Shown: piece by piece, positions 32,330-42,547 of the stretch
How positions within the stretch are numbered: the first letter of the stretch is position 1
Layout: each line of letters starts with the position of its first letter
Source: Proteles cristata cristata
Lineage: Eukaryota; Chordata; Mammalia; Carnivora; Hyaenidae
DNA length: 64,000 nt
Reading direction: 5' to 3'
Assembly (NCBI GenBank): GCA_017311185.1
Contig: JAESUZ010001757.1
Span: forward strand, 744,001-808,000
Program-made: the position numbers and the translations under genes
Notes under the pieces: model-generated
The model's database searches: none
What the model saw: the letters and a program-made list of their open reading frames with translations, nothing else
What the model was told of the DNA's origin: nothing

Positions 32330-32520
32330 TAAAAAAATGTTTATTTATTTTGAGAGAGAGAGAGAGAGACAGAGAGAGAGAGACAGAGAGAGAATCCCAA
32401 GCAGGCTCTATGCTGTCAGGGCAAAGCCCCACATGGGGCTCATTCCCATGACCCTGGGATCATGACCTGAGCCAAAATCAAGAGTCCAGTGCCCAAATGA
32501 TTGAGCTACCCAGGCACCCC
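32330..32520 (-). mobile_element. Felid CAN-SINE
   Basis: Reverse copy with 'acatggggctcattcccatg' and 'gattgagctacccaggcac'. It is missing part of the section between the GA run and 'aatcccaagcaggctctatg'. Target duplication not clear. Confidence 0.93.
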
Positions 32521-32733
32521 TAAACAATTTTTTTCTAAAAGTGTTCATTGAATTGAATAAAATCATTCCCTTGAAAACTTTTTTTTATTTGAAAGGGTTG
32601 TTTTGGTTTTTTTTTGCATATATTGTATTTTAAATATTTACATGCGCTGATATTAGGGATATGTTTCAATAATCCTTTTGACCAAGTCAGTCTCTCTAAA
32701 TCAATGGCTCTTTGACCCAGGTCCCTCAGTCTT

Positions 32734-33425
32734 TTTAAAAAAATTATATTTTTAAATTAAAACCAAGTTAGTAAATATATAGGGTAATAATGATTTCAGG
32801 AATAGAATTTAGTGATTCATTGCTTACATATAACACCCAATACTCATCCCGACAAGTGCCCCCCTCAACACCCTTCCAGCAACTCTGTTGTCTAAGAGTC
32901 TCTTATGGCTTGACTCCTTCTCTATTTTTATCTTACTTTTGCTTCCCTTTCCCTGTGTTCATCTGTTTTGTTTCTTAAATTCCACATATGAGTGAAATCA
33001 TATGATATTTGTCTTTCTGACTAACTTACTTCGCTTAACGTAATACCCTCTAGTTCCTTCCACATTGTTGCAAATGGCAAGATTTCATTCTTTTTCATCA
33101 CTGAGTAATATTCCATTATATGTATATATAATTAAAATAATATAATTAAATATTATAATTAAATAATATAAATATTATAATTAAATAATATAATTAAAAT
33201 TAAAATAATATATAATTATATATATCCCATTTTCTTTCTCCATTTGTCAGCCAGTGAACATTTGGGCTCTTCCCATACTTTGACTATTATCAATAGTGCT
33301 GCTATAAACATTGGGGTGCATATAACTCCTTCAAATCAGCATTTTTGTATTCTTTGGATAAATACCTAGCAGTGCAGTTGCTGGGTTGTAGGATAGCTCT
33401 AGTTTTCATTTTTTGAAGACACGTT
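32734..33425 (-). mobile_element. 5'-truncated carnivore L1 (3' end)
   Basis: The minus strand holds the last part of L1 ORF2 and the 3' UTR. On the plus strand this reads 'cattgggg tgcatataac' at the ORF2 side, then 'gagtgaaatcatatgatatt', and 'aatgatttcaggaatagaat' toward the 3' end. The duplication 'cctcagtctt' brackets it at 32724-32733 and 33426-33435. About 0.7 kb of a 6-kb element remains, so it cannot move on its own. Such L1s supplied the machinery that mobilised the SINEs. Confidence 0.9.
33114..33226 (+). repeat. AT-rich minisatellite-like expansion inside L1
   Basis: Irregular repeats of 'aattaaataatataa' and 'attaaaataatat' replace the short TA run normally found here in L1 ORF2. 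It contains no G or C for over 100 bases after 33122. Confidence 0.9.
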
Positions 33426-33435
33426 CCTCAGTCTT

Positions 33436-34650
33436 AAGGCCCCAGTGCCTCCACTGGAAACAAGAAAGGCCTGAGCAGGCCGAGCTCTGAGCCAGCCCTT
33501 GGCTGTGGCAGCCACAGCACCTCTACCCTTATTTGTTCCAACACTGGGCTTACACTGTGGATTTCAGAAGGAGCTCTGGAGCCTTAGTATCTCTGAAATC
33601 ACCAATCCAAATATCAGGAATGAATGCAGTATGTTTCCTTACGTGGAAGTGTTTGGCTACAGTTCTATATTACAGGGTGTTTCTTTGTGTGGTTTGGTTT
33701 CTTTCTGACTTTTGTTTGTTTCTTTCTTGGAAAATATAGATCATGTCAGGGGACACATTCATAAATCCGGTATGTTGTACTTGATGGTTTTTAATTGCAG
33801 TTAAGATCATTTTAATTGCCACGTATTTCTGTTTCCTGATAAACAGACATCTCACCCACAATGGTCCATGTTTCTTTTCACAGTGGAATTCAAAGAAACC
33901 ACGTGCACCTAGAGTTGGCCACTGACCACGCTGGCCTCTGTTGTCCGTCTCCATGAGGTGAAGCGCGAGAGCTAGCCACGAGTCAGCTGAGAATTAACAC
34001 AAGCTGTTGTTTTGAGTTTTCCAAATATTTTCCAACTCCCATTGTGTGTTTTTGTGTTTTGTACTTAGAAACCCCTGCCAAAACCTCCCCCAAGGCATTC
34101 CTTCCTGGGTCCCTAAATTATTTGGACAGCAAACAAAACTTCTCATAGGTCATTCATCTTAAGGAGATATGCTTGTTAAATATGAGGAGGTGACTAGTAC
34201 ACATGCGTATGTGCGTGTATATATATATGTATATACACATATATATTTTTTTTACTGCTTTTAGATTCACAAATTTATATTTTTAGAATTAAGAACTTTG
34301 CTAACTGCATTTTTAATCTTCTTCTAGTTTTGTATCTTTAGGACAGTGTTCAGATACTCAAAATGTATCTACATGAAACTCACACCCCTGTGGAGTTAGT
34401 AGGTATAGATGCTGAGGGAAGGTTGATAGAATAAGAGAGGACAGAAAATTAGATAATCTTAAATAGAAAGTACAAACATATATACATTCCTGATATGATA
34501 TATGCTGTATATAAACATATACACAAACATATATGTTTGTGTCTATTTATGTTTATGTATACATATTTTCTGTTATATGTTGCTTTTCTATACATATATT
34601 CCAACTACACACACACACATATACACATAAATACATATATGTGTATATAT
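33436..34650. other. Unassigned non-coding stretch
   Basis: Unique-looking, with TA/CA-rich patches at about 34215-34250 and 34490-34650. Short frames on both strands have no recognisable domain. Confidence 0.5.
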
Positions 34651-34651
34651 A

Positions 34652-34795
34652 GCCTGTCTTTCTTTCTTCCTTCCTTCCTTCTTTCCTCTCTTTCTCCCTC
34701 TCTCCCTCCCTATTCCTTCTCCCTTCCTTCCTTCCTCCTTCCCTGCCTCTCTCTTTCTCTCTCTCTCTGTTTCTTTCTCTCTCTCTCTGTTTCTT

Positions 34796-34866
<71 letters not shown>

Positions 34867-34970
34867 TTCTTTCTCCTTCCTTCCTTCCTTCCTTCCCTTC
34901 TTCCTTCCTTCCTTCCTTCCTTCCTTCCTTCCTTCCTTCCTTCCTTCCTTCCTTCTTTTCTTTCTTTCCT
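34652..34970 (+). repeat. Long polypyrimidine tract: (TTTC)n and (TTCC)n
   Basis: About 320 bases almost without purines on the plus strand. Mixed TTCC/CTCC is followed by two CTCTCTGTTTCT units, about 16 TTTC units (34806-34862) and then TTCC blocks. The 302-codon plus frame at 34495-35403 and the Lys/Glu/Arg minus frame are products of the repeat. Mirror-repeat polypyrimidine DNA can form triplex (H-DNA). Confidence 0.97.
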
Positions 34971-34975
34971 GCCCA

Positions 34976-35765
34976 TGGACAGAATTTTCCTGGGAAAAGT
35001 GCTCTCTGCTTCTATCCTTTTGTTAAATACCATGAATTTTCAGTGTGCTTTTTTCTCCATGTCACAATCATTAAACTCTCTAGATAATAGCAAGATAGTT
35101 TTTCTTTTTTCTACCTACATTTATGAGCACTGTATTAAAATTGATTACAATAAATCATGTGTGTTAAGTACTAATCTTGTTTTTCTTTCTTTCATTACTG
35201 TTGCCAAATGGAATGGCATAGATACCGATGCCTTCATGCCCCAGGGACACAGAAAACAGAGGTTGTCCATCTTTGCCAAGGAGATTGATGTCTTAGTCAA
35301 TATCACTGTGGGACATGTGGAAAAAGCTGCCTCTCTCCTGCCCCACCACTCATTCCTGATTATCAGCTCAGCAGTGGTTGTGATCTCCTTCCTTTCATTA
35401 TGACAGCAAGGGAATGGTGAGGTTTACTAACTCCTTTTTCAAAATGCCCTTGAAGAAAGACAATGTCAGAAAATAATAGATTCACATTGTAATTTCTCCA
35501 CAAACCTCTTAAATGTCCTTGGAAAATGCTATGGTGTTTGACTCAGTTTCCCTCTTGCCAGGGGATGGTAGGAATTAAGTGCACCTAAACTAACCTGATG
35601 CCTAGATGCTTTTGATACCGAGAACGGTCAACATGATAGTAAGATCTTTTCTATAATGTAGCTTTCACATTTCACAGTTTCACTAAAGTTCAAAATATCT
35701 AATAAAAACCACTAACTGCATAATTTAATGTTAGCCCTTAGCTTTGCAACAAGCCAGTTCTATCC
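34976..35765. other. Unassigned non-coding stretch
   Basis: Unique-looking. The plus frame leaving the polypyrimidine tract stays open to 35403 but shows no domain, and its borders are not exon-like. Confidence 0.45.
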
Positions 35766-35770
35766 TGCAG

Positions 35771-35822
35771 CAAAATAAAAACAAAACAAAACAAAACAAA
35801 ACAAAACAAAACAAAACAAAAC
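35771..35822 (+). repeat. (CAAAA)n microsatellite
   Basis: About nine near-perfect CAAAA/ACAAA units. No SINE tail adjoins it. Confidence 0.96.
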
Positions 35823-37555
35823 CAGAGGGGAGGGGGTAGGGGTTGTTGTTCTATGTGTTAGGCAGTTTATTCATTATTATTTAAAATCTTTGTTCCAGTT
35901 TTTCTTTGTTGATTTTTAAACTTAAAATCTGAAATCTGTTTTAAATAAAATATGAAAAGACTTGGGGGGTGGGAACCATCTCCACATTCACTACTCCAAA
36001 TTTTTTAAATCCCTTTGGTATACCCAGATAAAATCCATTGTAGTTTGTGTGTGGGATCTTGATTATGTAGCTATGAATTATTTAAATAAAATTTATGCAA
36101 CATAAAGAACAATTGTCTAAAATAAGAATCATTGTTTTCTTCCTTTTGAGTTGTGAATTAATCAGTGCTGTTGTCCTGGAAGAATATTTAATGCCCCTGG
36201 TTTTCTGTCTTGCTTTTTGGTTAGAATTTTGGTTCCAATGGGCAGACCAGTTAGTCAGTTTCCCCACATTCAATCAGCTGTTCTTAGAAATAGGGTCACA
36301 TGTGTCAAAACTATGACCCCAATATACCACAAACTTCTGGTTGGCCTTTACGACATTTGGGCTGACTCGTGGGTCAACAAATGTCTAAAATTATAGCATC
36401 TAATTGATCACTTTTCCACCAGGCAACCAGTAAAGGAAAGTAGCCCCAGGCTCTGAAAGCTGTCAGAGCCTTTGCTTTGGTTGGTTGTTTATTTATTTGT
36501 TTGTTTATTTATTTATTTTAATTTTAGGGTCCAGTTTAGCTCTGTGCAAATACTACTTTTTTTTTTTTTCACTTTTCCCTTCTAAAATAACTCATTATAT
36601 CTGTGAACTAAGTAACAGGCCATTTGAATTTTTTACTGTTTCTAGAAAAGATTTGTGGGGTGGAATGAACACAGAGTAATGTCTGTCTGTCTTTGTCTCT
36701 CTATCTCTGTCTCTCTGTGGGGCTTGAAGGGTCCATTCATTAGTGATATGTATTAAATCCTACACTTGAGTTTAAAAAGACAACTTAAAAAATATACTGT
36801 GGAGGGAGTTTGAAGTGATGACAGTTTAAGAAGAAAAAATATTCCCTCTGGGCTAGAGTTGGGTTATATGCCATCATATGTGAGAGAGCCGGTATGGGCC
36901 GCTATCCGTTCTGCAGGGCTGGCCTCAGGGGCCACTGAGGGAAGTGTCCTACAGTTGTGGACAATCCCTGTGCATGCCTCAGGCCTTCTGACAACTGTCT
37001 TTGTTTGTAGGAGCTACATGTCAAATGAGATTTGCCCCAAACTTAGACAGCCCACTGAAGAATGACCAGGACAATTGGATCTCAAACTAGGGCACTTGGG
37101 TGATGAGCAGGGAGCCAGGAAGGCTATAATTTAGGATGGTGCATAACTGCTTTTGTAAGGATTTGGAAAGTACTATGAGACAGGGATTACGTGTCTTCAC
37201 CACGGCTTCAGAGAGCAGATTTCTGGCTAGCAGGTAGAATTTTTGAAAGGTTAAGGAAAGGAAAGAATATTTCAGCTTAAAGAAACGAAGCCATTTCTCA
37301 AGGTCCAAGCTCTCTGAAGTGGGGGTGCTACAGCACCTTGTGAATCTCCTTCCCTGGGGTGAGCAGAGAGTGGGGGGCTACTCCCTTTGAGGGTCTGCAG
37401 TAGGGATTTGACTGGATGGTCTCTCTAGAAGCTTTCAGCATGAAGACGGTCTGAGTCTGGGAAGTAACACAAATTCTCTGTGTCCATAAATATGTGAAGA
37501 TACATCTACAATAGGTGCTTTACAAAAACAAAGTGAAAACATACATGAGGAAGGT
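35823..37555. other. Unassigned, largely repeat-free stretch
   Basis: Only short T-rich runs ('ttatttatttgtttg' near 36490, T11 near 36558) stand out. Frames of 60-73 codons carry no recognisable domain. Confidence 0.45.
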
Positions 37556-37559
37556 ATTG

Positions 37560-37770
37560 GCTAAGTTCTGGGGTTCTGGAACTAGGCCGGCTGTGTTTAC
37601 TATTTATGAGACCATGAACTTCTCAATTTTCACATGTAAAAAACGTGGGGTAGTAGCACGTATCTCAGAGAGTTGTTGTTAGGATTAAACAAGGATGCAT
37701 GTAAAGCTGTTCGACCAGAGCCAGACACGGGGAAGCTCTCTCTATTGCTTAGCTGCTTTTATTATCACCT
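37560..37770 (+). mobile_element. MIR element
   Basis: 'tctggaactaggccggctgt', 'ttctcaattttcacatgtaa', 'tctcagagagttgttgttag' and 'accagagccagacacgggga' reproduce the MIR core and tail in order. Confidence 0.75.
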
Positions 37771-37859
37771 GAGCACTTGCACCTACTGAGTTTACCCTGC
37801 ATCTTAACCAAATTCAAGGGACCACCCATTCAGACTGTAGAGTCCTGATGAATGAAAGT

Positions 37860-38172
37860 CTACTAAGAAGGCTGGTCCAAGTTAATCCTCAGCAGCCTGT
37901 GAAACTGAGTACAGACTGACTAACCAGAGAATGTTTTTTCTGCCATTTGTAGACAATGATTTTTCTGACTAAACAAATACCGCAGTGCATGATCCTCTTG
38001 TTCAGTTAATTGCTTTCACAATGGGCCAATAAACAGTTTAGTTAACATTTCTAGGTCCCACGAAAACATCAAGTTTTCCAGTTTTCTCATGCTGACTAAA
38101 CTCCCAATTATTATTCCAATAGCAAAACTGGAAACTGTTCAGGAAATAGGTGTGAAATAACTTTGAATTTTA
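37860..38172. other. Candidate conserved non-coding DNA
   Basis: Repeat-free AT-rich DNA with many factor-like words, for example 'gttcagttaattgctttcac', 'gggccaataaacagtttag' and 'cccaattattattccaatag'. It looks like an enhancer-type element, but only by composition. Confidence 0.25.
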
Positions 38173-38197
38173 ACATAAATAAATAAATAAATAAATA
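38173..38197 (+). repeat. (AAAT)n microsatellite
   Basis: Six perfect AAAT units after 'taacat'. It is short. Confidence 0.93.
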
Positions 38198-38464
38198 GTG
38201 CCTAATTTTAGAGGTAAGTGTATGTTTAGTGTGAGCACATGCCACAAGCATGATCCAGCAGAGGAAGAGAGAGACATTCTGGATCAAGGGAAAAACAATA
38301 GCCTGGGTAATAGGTTATTAACTCTGCACCATTTCCCCACTCCCTTACTAATGTTTAACAAGGCTTTATTGATCACAATAGCCTTGATTCGTTCATGGGA
38401 ACAGAAGATTACATTGTGGGCACCAGACCAATTCTTGTGTACAACATCTGCAAGCCAAAGATTT

Positions 38465-38580
38465 CATTAATAATTGATTTGGGAGGAATTGTACAAGCCC
38501 ATATGGGCCTGTCTTTTGCCAGCATGCTTCATTGTAATGTACAGTTTGATTTATGAATAATTATAGAATATTAGTTCTGG
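38465..38580. other. Candidate conserved non-coding DNA
   Basis: Repeat-free words such as 'ttaataattgatttggg', 'gcccatatgggc' (a 12-bp palindrome at about 38499-38510) and 'gatttatgaataattataga'. Dense homeobox-like ATTA sites suggest a regulatory element, without proof. Confidence 0.22.
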
Positions 38581-38599
38581 AAAAGACTACAGATTGGAA

Positions 38600-39190
38600 G
38601 TTGGAGGACCTAATCAGTGGCATAGCCGGTCAGGTTTTCCGACTCCTTCTGCAAAGCTTTTTACACTCAAAGCACGTTGAATCTTTCACCATCAGAATCA
38701 GAACCTTACATGCATATATAAAACCTAACAGCTCAATAATAAAAAGCATGTCTCTAAGCAGCTCACAACAGGTGACGTTTAGATACTCTTGGCTGCATCT
38801 TCTGTGAAGCCTCCCCATGAGACTGAATCTCTATGTCAGAGACCGTGAAGACTCAGTTCAGAAGGTGTTTGTTTAGTGAGACATGCAGAGTCCCTGTTAA
38901 GTATGCAAACATTTCAGATACCCCAATTCAGAGTCTAGAATTTTCTTCGAAGTCACATAACAGCCTTGCTTGGAAACTGGGTTTACTACTCATTAACACC
39001 CAGGACAATAGGTAGAATTAGTAGATTATGGTTCATCCAAATATCTGGCTTACTGTGCCTCTAATAGCCTGTCCATTCACCTACAGAGAAGCCTACAAGT
39101 TAAGCCCCAGAGATTGGAAGGCTCTCCTAGCTCCATCTTCCAGCATCTGGTATCTGATTTCTAACCACTTGCCTTAAATGTTTAAGGATC
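38600..39190. other. Unassigned non-coding stretch
   Basis: Unique-looking DNA with no supported exon or repeat. Confidence 0.5.
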
Positions 39191-39199
39191 ACATTTCTT

Positions 39200-40685
39200 C
39201 CTTGCCCATTTCAATTGCTGCTTTGCATGGACTGCCTTCTTGGTGTTTTTGTTGGCCCTGATCGGCCTCAGCTCTATGATTTATGGGTTAGCACCAAGTC
39301 ATTCCTGGCCCTACATGGCCTGTGTCTGGCAAGCGGGACTCTCGCTTGTCTAGGAGGGTGTTTAGACAATCAATCCCTGAATCACCAGTTGTGTGAATTT
39401 ATCATAATTTACCACCTGGGGCTGTGGCTGCTGCCGTAGCATTCCCTGCCTGGGGTCGACCTTCAATCCTGGCTGGTTCTGTACATAGCTGAGTACTCTA
39501 AGCTCAGAGAAACCCAGACTGTGATCCCCACCCTCCTGTGAGGGGACGCCATGGCTCACCTTGGCAAGAGATGGCCAAGAATACCAGCCACAGTCTCCAT
39601 CAGGGGTGCATAGATACACTACCACAGCATGAAGCCTTGAAACAAAGACAGAATGCAAACTGGGACCACAAGTAAAGCCCTGGGAAGACCCACTGAAAGC
39701 TTTGGAGAGAGTGGCCCATTGCCCCAATCTTCCCAGCTTTTCCAAAGCTCACATCATGAGAACAGGATAACTCCTTTTCCTTGACCCTCCTGTCCCTCTC
39801 CTGGTGTGGTGATTCCCTGCTCCTTCCCCTCTCACAGGTTTTTTTTTTTTTTTTTTTTTTTCTGGCTATTAGTGTCCACAGCCTTTTGACACCTGCAGTA
39901 GGGACCCATTGCTATACTGGATGGCCAGTCTGTGACTGGTAAGGAGCCCTGTTTCATTGCTTAGCTCTTAGAGGTTCTCCCACTTCCCTGGCTTCTGCTC
40001 TGGTCAGAACGCAGTTCTTAGTCTCAGGAAGAGATGTGTTCCATTGCGCTGAAGTAATAGAATTGGGTGGCATCATTGACCAAGGTCTGGTCAGACTATT
40101 CCTATCTGTTGGTAGGCATGGACTCCATTACCTTCTGCTTGAGGAAGCCAGTGGACTATGGGAAGACTTTGCTGCAGACTTTAATCACAAGCTGCCCATG
40201 CTTTTGTCTGATCCCTCCAGTGACCCAGTTAACCTGTGGAGAACCATATCCTTGCTCTCTACCATCAGTGATGCTTCTGTCTCCAGGCAACTTCCATCCT
40301 CACCAAAATCATCATGCCAGGGAGCCCAATCAAGCACATCCCTCACTGGAAGGAATTTCCCATAGTAGAGGGAGAAAAACTGACCTGTTGTCCCAAGTGC
40401 TATTATGAGATGACACCTGCTCATAATACTCAGTACTATGGAATATTTTTTCTGCTAAGTGGATATACTTTCTGAGTCTAATATTGATGCCTTCCACAAA
40501 TATGTGGGTACCAGCTCATACAAGGGGTTCATCATGCCCTCAATCTTTTGTGAGCTGGCTTGCCTTTGAGTGTCTTCAATGCCTAATGCTTGGCATATGA
40601 CCTCCTGGTCTGAAGGGTGATGATGTACTTGAGAAATCTTTCCTAACATTACACACACTTCGTTCACATAGTCTCTATTAACCAT
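39200..40685 (-). other. Unclassified block with residual open frames
   Basis: GC-richer than its flanks and SINE-free. The minus strand has three successive frames, 81 codons (40455-40700), 79 codons (40185-40424) and 127 codons (39362-39745). Plus-strand frames of 109 and 113 codons overlap at 40036-40408. I recognise no domain, active-site motif or gene. A worn internal part of an endogenous retroelement, or an old pseudogene, would explain clustered half-open frames. A T23 run at 39839-39861 separates two parts. Confidence 0.3.
39839..39861 (+). repeat. Poly-T run
   Basis: About 23 T after 'ctctcacagg'. It could be the A-tail of a minus-strand retroposon, but I recognise no retroposon body next to it. 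Confidence 0.9.
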
Positions 40686-40687
40686 TG

Positions 40688-40918
40688 CAGGGGTTGGCAA
40701 ACTTTTTCTATAAAGAGCCAGATAATAGATACCTTAGGCTTTATGAGCCATGCTTTCTTTTTTGCAATTACTCAGTTCTGAGGTTGTAGAACTGAGTAAT
40801 TCTACTCAGAAAAAGCAGCCATAGAGAATATGTAAATGGTAGGTGTGGCTGTATTCCTATAAAATTTATTTACAAAATCGGATGGTGAGCCATAATTTGC
40901 AGATAGTTGAGATATTAC
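40688..40918 (+). mobile_element. hAT-Charlie-type non-autonomous DNA transposon
   Basis: Starts 'caggggttggcaaacttttt' and continues 'ctataaagagccagataata', 'gcagccatagagaatatgta', 'ggtgtggctgtattcctata' and 'gtgagccataatttgcagat'. Same family as 4430-4742. In the middle it carries a perfect 13-bp hairpin, listed separately. Confidence 0.88.
40767..40800. repeat. Perfect 13-bp hairpin inside the hAT relic
   Basis: Arms 'attactcagttct' (40767-40779) and 'agaactgagtaat' (40788-40800) are exact reverse complements around the loop 'gaggttgt'. The family has no such inverted repeat here: its 'gttgtag' is normally followed by a GC-rich word and then 'gcagcc'. The second arm is therefore an addition to this copy. 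Confidence 0.92.
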
Positions 40919-41129
40919 AATCCCCTTCCAGGCTGTCCCTGAGAAATGTGCCAGTCAGACCTGATTGAGTAGAACTTAGGGGCCATATTTTGTACAGTTA
41001 AGCAGGCCATATAATGGCAGACAGGCAGAATGTCAGCTGTTCTAGAATGCCCACCCAGCCTAGGTCAGTCAAAGACATCTAATACTCTCTGAATTCACCC
41101 CTTTCTCTTAGTCCTTCTGTCCTTTCTCT

Positions 41130-41300
41130 TAGTCCATTTGAATACCAGTCCCTCTGGGAAGCCTTTACTGATTTAGATTCTAGACCAAAGTCTTTTTGCT
41201 ATGTATCACCTGTTAGTTCAATGAGAATGAGATGTTGATCATTGTCTAACATAGTGTCAGGTTCACGGTAGACGTCCATTTACATTTTGATTTTTTTTTT
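41130..41300 (+). mobile_element. LINE-2 3' end fragment
   Basis: 'ccctctgggaagcctttact' and 'catagtgtcaggttcacggt' match the terminal LINE-2 region ('ggaagccttccctgac ... agtgcctggcac'). A T12 run at 41290-41303 follows. Confidence 0.62.
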
Positions 41301-41304
41301 TTTA

Positions 41305-42330
41305 CAGTTATCCAGTTGAACTAATTTGCCACACTTGCTTCTCACAAAAGACAGTCCCAATGAATGTGAACTATTCTCCTTAGCACGTTGTTACAGCTGC
41401 CCTTAAGGTCTGGGGGCACTGCCTTGTAGTGTGCTATTCATCTAGGGCTCTCAAAAGACACGGAATCTCACTGCACTCAGTCCCAGCTTCTTTTTGGAAT
41501 GCTTAGAGTTTTCATTTCTTATTGTTAGGCAGTGAAAACTACAGAGCAGACACCCTCTCTCAGAAGGCCAAGTATGGAGAAGAAGTTCTCCAGCTGAGGC
41601 TTCTGTCATCTGGCTCTATTTAAAACTGACAGAGGTGAGCCAACATGGCCACAGGCCGGCGTCTTCATGCTCTGGGCTTGAGGCCTCTGAGACAACTCTA
41701 TGAGGGGCAGAGTGCCAAGGGATCTGGTTCTAGTAGAATGGGAAACAGGGAGGCAGCCTGGCTGCGCTAGTCTCACCTCCCTTTGGTCCACTTGGCTACT
41801 ACTTTTTGGAGAGGAGAATTTAGAAATGACACACCCAAATCTACAAGTTGACTCTTGAGCTGGGCCGAGGAGGGGCTGTGTAAGTCCAGTTACTCTTTGT
41901 GGTCTGGCAGCTTTGGAAGCATGACAGTCCATCTTGTCCCCTTTCCCATTGGGTGTTCACTTGATGAATGGAATGTCAGCCTCAACATAAAATACTATGG
42001 TAACAGCGTTGGCCAATGCACTATATCATATGATTTTAGCTTTTAGTTCTTTGTGAAATGTCTGGCATTCATTTGGAAAAAAATGTCAGTTTAGACACAT
42101 ATCTCCTATTATCTATTGCAAAACCATGGAAAATGAAGTAGAGATTTGTAAGACCTGACACTTCAGTGAGCATAGTTACTCAGAGAAACAATAGCAGGTT
42201 GAGTCAAGATTTTAGTAGATAGACTGACTATTTGTATAAGCAAAAGAGAAATAGAAAACACTGGCCCACATTCAGAAACAAAGTTCTTGAAAAGAAATGA
42301 CCTCTTAATTACCAATTTAGACGTGGTTGC
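41305..42330. other. Unassigned non-coding stretch
   Basis: Unique-looking. Frames of 108 codons (minus, 41606-41932) and 63 codons (plus) lack any recognisable domain. Confidence 0.48.
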
Positions 42331-42331
42331 T

Positions 42332-42547
42332 GGGGCACCTGGGTGGCTCAGTTGGTTAAGTATAGTCCTCTTGATTTCAGCTCAAGTCATGATCTCATGG
42401 TTAGGTTTGTGTTAGCCCTGCGTTGGGCTGTGTGCCAACAGCGCCGAGCCTGCTTAGGATTCTCTCTCTCTCTCCCTCTCTCTCTGCCTCTCCTCTATGC
42501 ATGCATTTGCTCTCTCTCTAAAAATAATTAAAGAGACTTTGAAAAAA
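42332..42547 (+). mobile_element. Felid CAN-SINE with altered B box
   Basis: Intact head 'gggcacctgggtggctcagt', but the B-box side reads 'tggttaggtttgtgttagcc' instead of 'ggttcgtgagttcgagcccc', so internal pol III promotion is probably lost. The tail 'aaaaataattaaagagactt' is also unusual. It ends a SINE-free interval of nearly 10 kb. Confidence 0.93.

Noticed and set aside
34495..35403. 302-codon open frame on the plus strand, the longest in the window
   Set aside because: Most of it translates the (TTTC)n/(TTCC)n tract into Ser/Phe/Leu/Pro runs. The rest shows no domain.
39362..40408. Frames of 109-127 codons on both strands
   Set aside because: Not called as genes because no family is recognised and opposite-strand frames overlap. 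Kept only as an unclassified block and a finding.
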